Shown here piece after piece: positions 34,910 to 43,319 of a DNA stretch of 64,000 nucleotides. Source of the stretch: Pseudomonadales bacterium (GTDB taxonomy: Bacteria > Pseudomonadota > Gammaproteobacteria > Pseudomonadales > Pseudohongiellaceae); contig JACKOH010000001.1 in the NCBI GenBank assembly GCA_024234395.1, positions 62,001 to 126,000 on the forward strand. The letters are read 5' to 3'. A program made the translations under genes and the position numbers. The notes under the pieces were generated by a model that was given only the letters and a program-made list of their open reading frames with translations, did not search any database and was not told the origin of the DNA. How positions within the stretch are numbered: the stretch's first letter is position 1; each line of letters starts with the position of its first letter.

Positions 34910-35839
34910 ATGAAATTACTGACCAGGCTGACACTAACCCTCATTGCTCTGTTCCCTCTCACTGCTGGCACGGCACAGGATGCCCGCGACTGCGAACGCG
35001 ACTGTATCATCGCCATTGTCTCAGACTACGTAACTGCACTGCTCGATCATGACCCGACCGGCCAGCCGTTCGCTGACAATCTCAGAGCGACAGAAAATGG
35101 CGTGACGACGGAGCCGGGCAGGGGAGTCTGGCAGACCATCAGCGCACGCGGTGGCTATTCGCAGATTTTTGTCGATGACGGTTTGCAGGATGCGGTGTTC
35201 TTCGGTGCCTTCAGCGAAGGCGACGATCCATTGCTGCTGGCTATCCGGTTCCGTATCGAGGACCGGAAGATCACTGAGATAGAAAATCTTGTTTCCCGAC
35301 CCGATGCACGCAATGGCCTGATCAACAGGCATCAGCTCAGAGAACCGAATCCGGCCTTCGAAATTCCGTTGCCCCCTGAACAGCGGTTAACCAGAAACCA
35401 GTTGATTGCCTATGGGCATGCCTACTTCGACGGCATCCAGTTCAGCTCCGATGCTGGAGTGCCAATGCATCGCGAGTGCCTGCGGCGAGAAAATGGCGTC
35501 GTGTTGTTGCGCAATCAGAATCCGCAGACCGAACCCTGCCCGGCCGGGTTTCAACGCTTCAACTACATAACCTCGGTGAGGGATCGTCGCGTCGCGGTAG
35601 TGGACAGTGAGCATGGGCTGGTGCTGATGTGGGCATTCTTTGATGTACCAGGCAATGTCGAAGTGGAGGACCGGCGCGGCGGTCCGTCGGACGTGGGTGG
35701 AGCCAATGCCGTCGACACTCGGCGGATTCCGCGCAGCCTTTACATCGCCGAATTGTTTCGGGTGGTGGAGGGTGGCATCAGAGACATTGATGCCGTAATG
35801 TTCAATCTCGACCTTGGCGCCAAGTCAGGGTGGGAGTAA
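34910..35839 (+). CDS. Secreted NTF2-like (DUF8021-type) protein
   Basis: 309 aa with a signal peptide (TLTLIALFPLTAGTAQ) and an early Cys pair (CERDCI). The first half, VSDYVTALLDHDPTGQPFAD followed by GVWQTISARGGYSQIFVDD and LAIRFRIEDRKITEIENLV, follows the pattern of secreted NTF2/SnoaL-like proteins often found beside oxidoreductases. The second half repeats the theme (LIAYGHAYFDGIQFSSDAG, MWAFFDVPG), so there may be two related domains. No catalytic residues can be named. It ends 9 bp before the FAD monooxygenase start and is probably in one operon with it. Confidence 0.6.
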   Translation: MKLLTRLTLTLIALFPLTAGTAQDARDCERDCIIAIVSDYVTALLDHDPTGQPFADNLRATENGVTTEPGRGVWQTISARGGYSQIFVDDGLQDAVFFGAFSEGDDPLLLAIRFRIEDRKITEIENLVSRPDARNGLINRHQLREPNPAFEIPLPPEQRLTRNQLIAYGHAYFDGIQFSSDAGVPMHRECLRRENGVVLLRNQNPQTEPCPAGFQRFNYITSVRDRRVAVVDSEHGLVLMWAFFDVPGNVEVEDRRGGPSDVGGANAVDTRRIPRSLYIAELFRVVEGGIRDIDAVMFNLDLGAKSGWE

Positions 35840-35848
35840 GGAACCCCG

Positions 35849-37078
35849 ATGGCCAGAAAAGTTCTTATTGCAGGAGCCGGTCCGGTCGGGCTGACCCTGA
35901 CCCTGCTGCTGCACGAAAACGGCATAGACGTAGAACTGTATGAATCGGTAACGGAACTCAAGCCTCTGGGTGTGGGCATCAATCTGTTGCCTCACTCGGT
36001 GCGTGTTCTGCATCAATTGGGTCTGGAAGCGGCGCTTGACGACATAGCGATTCGCACCAGCAACCTGCAGTACTACAACAAATTCGGACAATTGATCTGG
36101 TCCGAACCTAGAGGCCTGGCGGCCGGCTACCAGTTTCCGCAATACTCCATACATCGCGGCTATTTTCAGCAAATGCTGCAGCAGACAGTTCAGCAGCGGC
36201 TCGGCTCCGATTGCATAAAAACAGCTCACAAGCTGGTGGGTTGGAGCGATTCCGGCGACGGTATTACTGCCCGGTTTCTGCAGGGCGATGGTAATCTGAC
36301 CGAGGTGGCAGGCTCCTGCCTCATCGCGGCAGACGGCATCAATTCCAGTGCCCGCCGGATTTTATATCCGGATGAGGGGGACCCGATCTATGGCGGTAGA
36401 GTACTCTGGCGCGGTACCTCCTTGGCAAAGCCCTTCCTCGACGGCCGCACCATGTTCATGGCAGGCCATCAGGACTGCAAGTTTGTGGCCTATCCAATCG
36501 GCGAGCAGGCAGACGGTGCGCAGTTGATTAACTGGATCGCGGAGTTGACAGTTACGGATTTAAAGTCCGAAATGCAGAACTGGAACCGTGAAGTCAGCAC
36601 CGATAAATTCGGCGCTGCTTTTCGAACCTGGCGCTTCGACTGGCTGGATATTCCGGCACTGATCGATCAATGCAACCATGTTTATGAGTTTCCCCTGTCT
36701 GACCGCGACCCCCTGCCAAAATGGTCATTCGGCAACATGACGCTGATCGGAGATGCAGCCCATCCCATGTACCCGATCGGTTCCAACGGAGCGTCCCAGG
36801 GGATCCTGGATGCGGAAAACCTGGTAGCCGAGCTGACCCGTTCACAACCGGTCAACGAGGCGTTTATGAGTTATGAAAGCGTACGCCGTCCCGCTACTGC
36901 GAAAATTGTGTTGCTCAATCGGCAGAACGGGCCGGAGCAGGTTATGCAGCTGGCGGAAGAACGGGCACCTGACGGATTCTCGGATATTGAAAACGTGATT
37001 CCCCGCGTTGAACTGGAGGAAATCGCCGCCCGCTATAAGCAGACCGCGGGCTTCACCGTCGAGGCAGTTAACCGATAG
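35849..37078 (+). CDS. FAD-dependent aromatic-type monooxygenase
   Basis: 409 aa. VLIAGAGPVGLTLTLLLHEN is the N-terminal dinucleotide-binding GxGxxG, followed by the acidic ribose-binding Glu in VELYES. SCLIAADGINSSAR is the DG motif, and LIGDAAHPMYPIGSNGASQG is the GD motif with the flavin-phosphate contact. This is group A flavoprotein monooxygenase (UbiH/PHBH/salicylate hydroxylase-like), which hydroxylates phenolic or related rings using NAD(P)H and O2. Upstream lies the NTF2-like gene, and a convergent AAHS transporter follows. Ring substrate unknown. Confidence 0.88.
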   Translation: MARKVLIAGAGPVGLTLTLLLHENGIDVELYESVTELKPLGVGINLLPHSVRVLHQLGLEAALDDIAIRTSNLQYYNKFGQLIWSEPRGLAAGYQFPQYSIHRGYFQQMLQQTVQQRLGSDCIKTAHKLVGWSDSGDGITARFLQGDGNLTEVAGSCLIAADGINSSARRILYPDEGDPIYGGRVLWRGTSLAKPFLDGRTMFMAGHQDCKFVAYPIGEQADGAQLINWIAELTVTDLKSEMQNWNREVSTDKFGAAFRTWRFDWLDIPALIDQCNHVYEFPLSDRDPLPKWSFGNMTLIGDAAHPMYPIGSNGASQGILDAENLVAELTRSQPVNEAFMSYESVRRPATAKIVLLNRQNGPEQVMQLAEERAPDGFSDIENVIPRVELEEIAARYKQTAGFTVEAVNR

Positions 37079-37087
37079 GTTGGTTTT

Positions 37088-38482
37088 TCAACTGACCGCC
37101 CGGGCCGAAGCAACTCCGGATTCTTCAGTGTCATTGGTCGCGGTAGCCAATTCGTCATCGTCGAGGCTGGCCTGAGCTCTGTCGAGCCTGAGAAAGAGCA
37201 GAATACCTGCCGCCAGCACCGAACCCATGGCCATCGCAAACGCCACCCCCGCAAGCCCGATTCCCGCTTCAAACAGAATTCCGGCCAGGATTGGTGCCAG
37301 CACCGATCCACCGCGACCTACGCCGATGGCAAAGCCGGTACCGAAGGCACGCACATGGGTGGGAAACGCGTGGGCGAAGATTGCGTACATACCGACAACG
37401 CCTGCATTCGTGCAGAAGCCGGCGATGGCGGCAAACGCGGATAGCGCTTGCAGATTGTCGGGGCTGCGACCAAAAATGCTGACCGTGATACCGGACAGGA
37501 CCAGGATCGCAAGGGTCAGTGATTTCACGTTATAACGCAAGGTCAGCAGTCCGAACAGGGCGCCACCGATTGCACCACCTACGTTGGCCCAGACCAGTAC
37601 GCCCGCTGCACTGGAGGCCGCGAATCCCATGTCCGCCACGATCTTGGGTACCCACTTGAGGATGAAATAGAACGTGGTGATGTGGAAAAAATACGCTGCC
37701 GTGACGATTACCGTGGTGACTAACAGACTACCTGTGAAGATGTCACCGATCGATCGCCTCCTCACCCCTTCGGAGACAAACGGCAGTTTACTGACCGCCT
37801 GATGACCAAAGCGGCGCAGGGTGCTATTGACTCTTGCAAGCGCGGCGGCAGGTTGTTTCTGCACCAGCCAGTGGACCGATTCAGGCATGCAGAAATAGAC
37901 AATGGGAATGAAGATGAGGGTGGTCGCGGCACCGAAGTAGAACACGCTGCGCCAATCGAAGGTGCCGAGCAATTGTGCTGAGACACTGCCGCCTATTACT
38001 GCTCCGATGGGGTAGCCTATCGTCACCAGGGACACACAAAGATGACGTCGCTGATCGTTCGAAAATTCGGCGGCCACGGCAGTTATGGCGGCCAGCACGC
38101 CGCCTATACCGATGCCGGTGACTACCCGCCACAGCGAGAGATCGACCAGCCCTCGCACCGTAGTCACCATAAACATACCGATGCTCATCACCGCCAGACA
38201 GATCAGTACTACGGGACGCCTGCCTACCCGGTCAGCCAGTGCGCCGAGTAAGATCGAACCCACACACATACCGATCAGTTCCATGGACAGCACGATGCCC
38301 AGAGTCGCGCGGTCGATACTCCACTCGGCGGCAATGCCCGGCGCCGCGAAACTGATAGAGAGCACGTCGAAACCGTCGAGCGCATAAAGTCCCACTGCCG
38401 CGGCGATAACCAGGATCTGGGCCCGGCTCATGGGCGAATCTGCCAGCAGTTTGCGTGGATCTGACGGGTTGTTGTTCTTCAC
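37088..38482 (-). CDS. AAHS-type MFS transporter (aromatic acid:H+ symporter)
   Basis: 464 aa with twelve membrane segments. The AAHS-specific DGFDVLSISFAAPGIAAEW in TM1, and LGALADRVGRRPVVLICLAV between TM2 and TM3, match BenK/PcaK/MhpT-like carriers. A 4-bp overlap (ATGA at 38479-38482) with the end of the upstream OmpA-like gene indicates translational coupling. Likely imports an aromatic or short organic acid that the adjacent FAD monooxygenase acts on; this pairing is inference. Confidence 0.87.
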   Translation of the reverse strand: MKNNNPSDPRKLLADSPMSRAQILVIAAAVGLYALDGFDVLSISFAAPGIAAEWSIDRATLGIVLSMELIGMCVGSILLGALADRVGRRPVVLICLAVMSIGMFMVTTVRGLVDLSLWRVVTGIGIGGVLAAITAVAAEFSNDQRRHLCVSLVTIGYPIGAVIGGSVSAQLLGTFDWRSVFYFGAATTLIFIPIVYFCMPESVHWLVQKQPAAALARVNSTLRRFGHQAVSKLPFVSEGVRRRSIGDIFTGSLLVTTVIVTAAYFFHITTFYFILKWVPKIVADMGFAASSAAGVLVWANVGGAIGGALFGLLTLRYNVKSLTLAILVLSGITVSIFGRSPDNLQALSAFAAIAGFCTNAGVVGMYAIFAHAFPTHVRAFGTGFAIGVGRGGSVLAPILAGILFEAGIGLAGVAFAMAMGSVLAAGILLFLRLDRAQASLDDDELATATNDTEESGVASARAVS

Positions 38483-39312
38483 GGTATTACCCTGATTACC
38501 GCCTTGCGGAGCAGATGATCTGCAATGCCGTTTCCGCGCAGATAACCTGGCGATGCTGAGACACTGAACAGGTCCTCGTCAAAACCGGCTTCGAGAAAGA
38601 TGGTGTGCAATTTCTCGGCCCTGGACTCGGCAATATGAGCCTGTTCGATCAGTTCCTGCCCACCGGTCAGCAGTGACGAGGCCCGATATGCGGTAATTTC
38701 GATAGCGGAAGCGTCAATCTGCCTGGCGTATTGAAATGCCTGCGAGATGATGCGGGTAACAGTGCCCCGCATTACTGCGCTGTCAAAGGTAAACGAAAGC
38801 ACAAATTCCCTGGCTTCGAAGGGCGGTTCCGGCAGGGGTTGTGGTGCCGCTCTTTCCCGGGGCTCCAGGCCGTCGTTGGAGGGCCCGGCACCACGTTCAT
38901 GGGGTGGAGGTTCAATGCCGGGAATTGCCGGCACCATCTCGTTACATTGCAGATCCATTTCCGGCAGCACTGAAATCGTAACCGGATGAATGACCGGCGC
39001 TCCGCACAACCGGTACCCGTCCAGAATTCTGCCCTCCACCAGCACCCGATGCTTCAGCTGCGGTGGATGAAAGGCAGCTCCGATATCCTGCTGAATGCCA
39101 AGAAAATAGCGGGTGTCACCGTGATCGGCGAACCAGCACGGCACCGTACTGGTATCCTGAATGGCCGGACAGGAAACGAAACTGATGGGCTGGCCATTCG
39201 TGTTGTCCGGCAGCACCAGCTCTTCATGTTCGGCAGCGAAGGCGCCTTTGCCGACAGCAAGCAGAACAGTAAGACACAGCACCTGAATGGTAAACTTTTG
39301 CAGAGTTTTCAT
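38479..39312 (-). CDS. Exported OmpA-like C-terminal domain protein
   Basis: 277 aa with a signal peptide (TIQVLCLTVLLAVGKGAFA). The first half is Cys-containing and unrecognised; a proline-rich linker (IEPPPHERGAGP) follows. Residues about 165-277 look like a divergent OmpA-like peptidoglycan-binding domain: a beta strand FVLSFTFDSAVM, IEITAYRASS, and AESRAEKLHTIFLEAGFDED. Its stop overlaps the AAHS transporter start by 4 bp, so the two are co-translated, an unusual pairing. Moderate certainty on the domain. Confidence 0.55.
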   Translation of the reverse strand: MKTLQKFTIQVLCLTVLLAVGKGAFAAEHEELVLPDNTNGQPISFVSCPAIQDTSTVPCWFADHGDTRYFLGIQQDIGAAFHPPQLKHRVLVEGRILDGYRLCGAPVIHPVTISVLPEMDLQCNEMVPAIPGIEPPPHERGAGPSNDGLEPRERAAPQPLPEPPFEAREFVLSFTFDSAVMRGTVTRIISQAFQYARQIDASAIEITAYRASSLLTGGQELIEQAHIAESRAEKLHTIFLEAGFDEDLFSVSASPGYLRGNGIADHLLRKAVIRVIP

Positions 39313-39373
39313 ATTGTTATAATGGTCTTCGGCAAATGTCTGGGGAGCCTCTGATCTTTCAGACGGTCCCTGA

Positions 39374-40873
39374 TTAAAGAACGCTCAGGAAATTAACCAG
39401 ATCCTGCTTCTCCTGCTGGGAATAGCCGATATTGAAGCGCCTGTCATAGAAATCAACGATTTCCCGCAGTGAATCAGCAGATCCATTGGCAAAATATGGC
39501 GCCCTGGCGGACAGTCCGCGGAGTTGCTGCATGGTAATAGCCCCGATGTCGGTACACAAACCGGAAATCAATGCCCGCCCCGGATCATGGGTATAAATGA
39601 CCCGTCCTAGAAAGGGATGTGGGGGAGCCTTGTCGTTGCAGGTCAGCTTAAAGAGTGGCAAATCCGGCATGTTATTGGCGGTCGGCATGTTAGTAGTGCC
39701 GAGATCCACATAACCGGGTGCCAGATCCATTCCGGTGTTTGCCATATTGTGGCACGTGGCACAGGTGCGCTTGATTGGATTTCCCAGGCCGATTGAATTG
39801 ATGTGCACGGCGTCACTGATCCAGAAGCTGCGCCCCATGTAGATGTCGTTGCCTCTTACCACGGACTCCCTGAATTCCTGCTGTGCGGGAGTTTCCGCTG
39901 CCGCTGCGCTGGCATCACGCCAGACATCGAAGTAACCAAATACGGGTGTCTGAAAATCGTCACCCAGGCCCCTGCGGCCTTCCAGCAGGGATAGTGGCCC
40001 GCCAGTTGCGCCGTTGTCAGACAGGCTGCCCGCCTGAGTCTGGAACGATTGGGCCATAAAGACCTGCATCTCAAAATCGACGATCTGTTGAAGTTGCTGC
40101 TCGCTGAGTTCCTCTTTGCGCTCAAGATGGGTTCTTGCCGCATCTCTGGCCTGCACCCGCAAGGTCGCGGCACGCGCATCGGACATGATGTTCATGCCTA
40201 CACTGCGTCCGGATTCAGGATCCTTATCCAGGGGCATACCGGTCTTGATGTTGAAAAAGCCACCGGTCGAGGCAATGTATTTCATGTTGGCGACCGGGCG
40301 TGGCCGACGATAGACTGAAACAGTGGGATTGGCACTTTGCAGTCCGTACTCCGGATGGGTATTGCATCCGGTGGGGTCTCTGACAACCTCGATCGTAAAT
40401 TCGGGCGTAATCAGCTTCCCGTGGCTATCTTTGCCGGGCCAGGGCAGGGGAATTCGGAACAGTCCTTTCTCCAGCAACAGGGAGTGCGACGCGGCATCAT
40501 CCTGCGGAAGGTGGGGGCAGTTGGACCCGTCAACAGCTGCGAACAGCGGATCGTTACCCGCTGTCACCTGCCAGCGCTCCTGAATGGTGGCCACCGACAG
40601 ACTCATGCCATCGGCCGGCTGGTGGCAGGTCACGCAGGCCCGGCCATTGCTGCCAATTGCTTCGAAGAAGGCATGGCCGTCAGTGACTACCGGCGCATCA
40701 TCATTTATCACGCCCAGCATACCCTGGGAGTTGGGATAGGCTTTTTCCCGTGGCAGCACCTCGTCCTGGCCCGGAGACCACCACTGGTCCAGTACAATGC
40801 GTGATTCCTGGGCCAGGGAGTAGGCGGTGGCAAGAATCAGGAGACAGCCGCCGATTGTTATTTTTGGTTTCAT
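39374..40873 (-). CDS. MauG/cytochrome-c-peroxidase-like protein
   Basis: 499 aa from the ATG at 40871-40873, with a signal peptide (ITIGGCLLILATAYSLAQ). CVTCHQPADGMSLSV near residue 75 and CATCHNMANTGMDLAPG near 370 are the two haem sites. LSARAPYFANGSADSLREIV and FYDRRFNIGYSQQEKQDLV at the C-terminus are typical of the di-haem oxidase family. Unlike the 21.3 kb paralogue it has a long insert between haems and no helical tail. Periplasmic; may accept electrons from cytochrome c4. Confidence 0.85.
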   Translation of the reverse strand: MKPKITIGGCLLILATAYSLAQESRIVLDQWWSPGQDEVLPREKAYPNSQGMLGVINDDAPVVTDGHAFFEAIGSNGRACVTCHQPADGMSLSVATIQERWQVTAGNDPLFAAVDGSNCPHLPQDDAASHSLLLEKGLFRIPLPWPGKDSHGKLITPEFTIEVVRDPTGCNTHPEYGLQSANPTVSVYRRPRPVANMKYIASTGGFFNIKTGMPLDKDPESGRSVGMNIMSDARAATLRVQARDAARTHLERKEELSEQQLQQIVDFEMQVFMAQSFQTQAGSLSDNGATGGPLSLLEGRRGLGDDFQTPVFGYFDVWRDASAAAAETPAQQEFRESVVRGNDIYMGRSFWISDAVHINSIGLGNPIKRTCATCHNMANTGMDLAPGYVDLGTTNMPTANNMPDLPLFKLTCNDKAPPHPFLGRVIYTHDPGRALISGLCTDIGAITMQQLRGLSARAPYFANGSADSLREIVDFYDRRFNIGYSQQEKQDLVNFLSVL

Positions 40874-41008
40874 AGACCGTAAGCTTCCGATACGTTTCCA
40901 GAACCGCATTCTACACAACTTGGCGGTAGAATCTGACAGTTTAGCCTCTGCCGGTTCAGGGATCTGGCTTCTGCGGGTCTTTTTTCAGTTTCCAGCCGGT
41001 TTAGCCTG

Positions 41009-41551
41009 TTAACCCAGTTGGTAAAGGTCGATGACAACACTTCCCGCCCGTCGACAGCCGGAACCGATAAACAGGATTTTATTCAGCCATGTCAGGTCGC
41101 TGGCGGAGGTCTCCATGGACAGACAGGTGCGGAAATAATACTGACCGGGATCAACATCCTGGCCCTGGGCCAGTCTTGCCATGACAAATTCCGGCCCATG
41201 GCGATAACCCCGATCCTCTACGTAGAGAATGCTGCCGTTCCCGGTTTGCAAACAATAACGGGCGTGTATCTGGATACATCCATCCGGACGAATCCAGATC
41301 GCATCAGACCCTCCAGCCAGCACACTTCCGTTGATCTTGCCGGCAAAGCTGCCGCCGGTGATGGGAACAAGCTTGCGTTCCCCATTGGCATCGGCGCCGG
41401 TGGCGGCAGGTTTTCCCACCTCGATGTGCATTTGAATAAAATGATCGAGGGTCGGTGTTGCCGGATTGTAGAGGTTACCTTCTGGCATGGGTTGGTCGGG
41501 TCCAGGGATTGCTCGGAGCGAGAACAGTGACAACGGAACGCGAATCAGCAA
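41009..41551 (-). CDS. DUF3237 domain protein
   Basis: 180 aa from a TTG at 41549-41551; an internal ATG at 41486-41488 is the only ATG near the N-terminus. MHIEVGKPAATGADANGERK, LVPITGGSFAGKINGSVLAG, IQIHARYCLQTGNGSILYV and LNKILFIGSGCRRAGSVVID follow the DUF3237 (PF11578) consensus across its whole length. Family members occur beside catabolic oxidoreductases and hydrolases, with no known reaction. The N-terminus (LIRVPLSLFSLRAIPG) looks like a damaged signal peptide, so the start is uncertain. Confidence 0.75.
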   Translation of the reverse strand: MLIRVPLSLFSLRAIPGPDQPMPEGNLYNPATPTLDHFIQMHIEVGKPAATGADANGERKLVPITGGSFAGKINGSVLAGGSDAIWIRPDGCIQIHARYCLQTGNGSILYVEDRGYRHGPEFVMARLAQGQDVDPGQYYFRTCLSMETSASDLTWLNKILFIGSGCRRAGSVVIDLYQLG

Positions 41552-41567
41552 ATTCGAAGAATCAAGG

Positions 41568-41675
41568 CTATCTCTGAAGAGTGGCCGTGTCCAGTTGGGT
41601 GACCGCGATGCTGCGGAAACGATTCTTGTAGAAGGGCACGAAAGACGGGATTTCAGACCTTAGGGCTATTGATAG
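41568..41675 (-). pseudogene. C-terminal fragment of an unknown protein
   Basis: A minus-strand frame ending at TAG 41568-41570 reads EIPSFVPFYKNRFRSIAVTQ then LDTATLQR. It looks like the tail of a real protein whose 5' part is lost at the hairpin at 41678-41703. Family unknown. Confidence 0.2.
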
Positions 41676-41677
41676 TC

Positions 41678-41703
41678 GGGCAGCCACTGGATTGCGGCTG
41701 CCC
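41678..41703. other. Perfect 8-bp hairpin at debris boundary
   Basis: GGGCAGCC-ACTGGATTGC-GGCTGCCC, directly followed by the 21-bp boundary motif (41706). No T-tract. Possibly a repeat end rather than a terminator. Confidence 0.45.
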
Positions 41704-41705
41704 CT

Positions 41706-41726
41706 AAAATAAATCTGTCCCTATAT
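41706..41726. repeat. 21-bp boundary motif, copy 2
   Basis: AAAATAAATCTGTCCCTATA+T matches 34661-34681 at 20 of 21 positions in the same orientation; the pair encloses about 7 kb of catabolic-type genes. Confidence 0.55.
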
Positions 41727-41778
41727 GCGTTTATGCGAAGCTTGCTTAACATGGGCGGAATTTATCACAGTCGCCCAA

Positions 41779-41798
41779 ATGTAAAGTTAGCTTTACAT
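41779..41798. promoter_or_regulatory. Operator-like palindrome ATGTAAAG-TTAG-CTTTACAT
   Basis: Perfect 8-bp inverted repeat with 4-bp spacer in the 540-bp gap 41552-42091. It could be a regulator site or a residual repeat end. The rest of the gap to 42091 shows no supported gene; a 78-codon minus-strand frame there is not convincing. Confidence 0.3.
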
Positions 41799-42091
41799 AT
41801 GGTCAGATAGATTTAACATTATCAGTTTAGAAAAGGGTTCCTTCAGCGAGACTGATAACACTTTGGGGGCTGGAGCAGTAATACGGAAAGGAGCAAAGGA
41901 GCGACCCTTTTTCTGCTGGTCCGTGATCTGGGCACTAAGTTTGGGATTCAGCCTCAATCTGATTCGCTGAGAATGGCTGACCGGGCCGGTGGCTTGGATG
42001 TTTCCCTGTCTGACAATCTGGCTGGTCATTGAGCAGAGAAAGGTGAGGGGGCCGACCAGATGGATGGCGCGGCCCCTCTCAATCAGATCCG

Positions 42092-42898
42092 TCAGGGCAT
42101 ATCGGGTTGTCGCTGAACCAGTTCGACACTGGCGCCGCGCGGACCGGCCATGTAGAAAAACTCGATCATACCGTTAGGCAGCTGCATCTCCCTGGGCAGG
42201 TTGGTTACGTAAGCACCGCGGCCCTTCAACTCGGCCATAGTCTCGGCGGCAGTGCTTGCGCGGAAACCAAAGTGATCGATAGTACCTTCCGTACTGGGGA
42301 ACGTATCGCCTTCCGAAACCAGTATCCACACATTACCGGGGTATAGCAGACCAGGCAGCCGACCCTTGAGATTCAGGCGGACCCCGCCAAACATATTTTC
42401 ATACCAGTCCAGTGCCTCACCGGGATTCGGATCGCGCAGATGAATGTGGTGGAGACCCAGGTGCTGAAAGTCTTCAATCAGTTCCAGGCGAGTACCCCAG
42501 GGGTCTACAACGAAGGCTAGCTTGAACAGCCCGGGTACTTCCCGGATCTCGCCCTGCAGGGTTGCACCGGCAGCCTGCAGCTGTGCCACCTTGGCATCCA
42601 GATCCAGAAATGAGAAGCCGAGGTGGTCGACGACACTGCCCTGGCTGGGTCGGCGAGTGTTGCCCCGGTCGGACAGCCACATAATCCGGGTACGATTGAA
42701 CAACAAGCGGTCGGTTCTTCCATCAACCCATTCTCCGCCTATGTTCTCCAGATACCAGGCTGCGGCCGCCTGGGGATCGCCAACAGCCATATGAATGTGA
42801 TCAAACAGTTTGCTGGGTGTCTGGGCAGCTACCGTGCCGTTCAGGCACAGCAGGGCGGCGGTAAAGGCTGCCAATTGAATAATTGCTCTTTTAATCAT
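42092..42898 (-). CDS. Secreted double-VOC (glyoxalase-like) protein
   Basis: 268 aa with a signal peptide (IIQLAAFTAALLCLNGTVAA). Two VOC/glyoxalase modules: the first begins FDHIHMAVGDPQAAAAWYLE and ends WGTRLELIED; the second begins LHHIHLRDPNPGEALDWYEN and ends AGPRGASVELVQRQ. His and Glu metal ligands are visible in each half. VOC proteins include dioxygenases, isomerases and resistance proteins; the export signal makes a cytosolic glyoxalase role unlikely. Placed beside the catabolic block; function not assignable. Confidence 0.85.
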   Translation of the reverse strand: MIKRAIIQLAAFTAALLCLNGTVAAQTPSKLFDHIHMAVGDPQAAAAWYLENIGGEWVDGRTDRLLFNRTRIMWLSDRGNTRRPSQGSVVDHLGFSFLDLDAKVAQLQAAGATLQGEIREVPGLFKLAFVVDPWGTRLELIEDFQHLGLHHIHLRDPNPGEALDWYENMFGGVRLNLKGRLPGLLYPGNVWILVSEGDTFPSTEGTIDHFGFRASTAAETMAELKGRGAYVTNLPREMQLPNGMIEFFYMAGPRGASVELVQRQPDMP

Positions 42899-43066
42899 GT
42901 TTACTCCCGATTAGTGCTGAACCAGTACGGTCCACATTGCGTTAAATCCAAGAAAACGCAGTTTCACCCGTTCTGAAAACAACTGTCAACTGAAGAAATG
43001 ACCAACGATCTGGTCAGCACTTCCCTTCGTGTGTGGAATGTCTTGTTATCGTTACTGAACCCGCCC

Positions 43067-43240
43067 TCAGTGCCTGTCTTCAACGTCGGGCGGGCCGGTC
43101 GGTTCGCGCAAACTGCGGTTGGGCATTATAACGTTTTGAAAGTCCTGATCGATGATCATCTCGCCATCGACCACCCCGTAGGGCTTGCCGCAGGAGTACG
43201 ATTCACATAAGTCAGAGCAATTGGTTTCGCTGACTGTCAC
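43067..43240 (-). CDS. Possible 57-aa small protein upstream of VOC gene
   Basis: In the 421-bp gap 42899-43319, a minus-strand frame from a GTG (43238-43240) to TGA (43067-43069) encodes CGKPYGVVDGEMIIDQDFQN then VIMPNRSLREPTGPPDVED. The sequence looks protein-like and Cys-containing (CSDLCESYSC) at its start. It lies in the same direction as the VOC gene. No ribosome site is obvious; it may be the tail of a lost gene. Confidence 0.3.
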   Translation of the reverse strand: MTVSETNCSDLCESYSCGKPYGVVDGEMIIDQDFQNVIMPNRSLREPTGPPDVEDRH

Positions 43241-43319
43241 TGCACAGCAGCGCGATATCTGCCGGGCGCATTCTTCAGGTAGAATTACGACAATTCAGGT
43301 GCAAACGAGCCAGATTATC

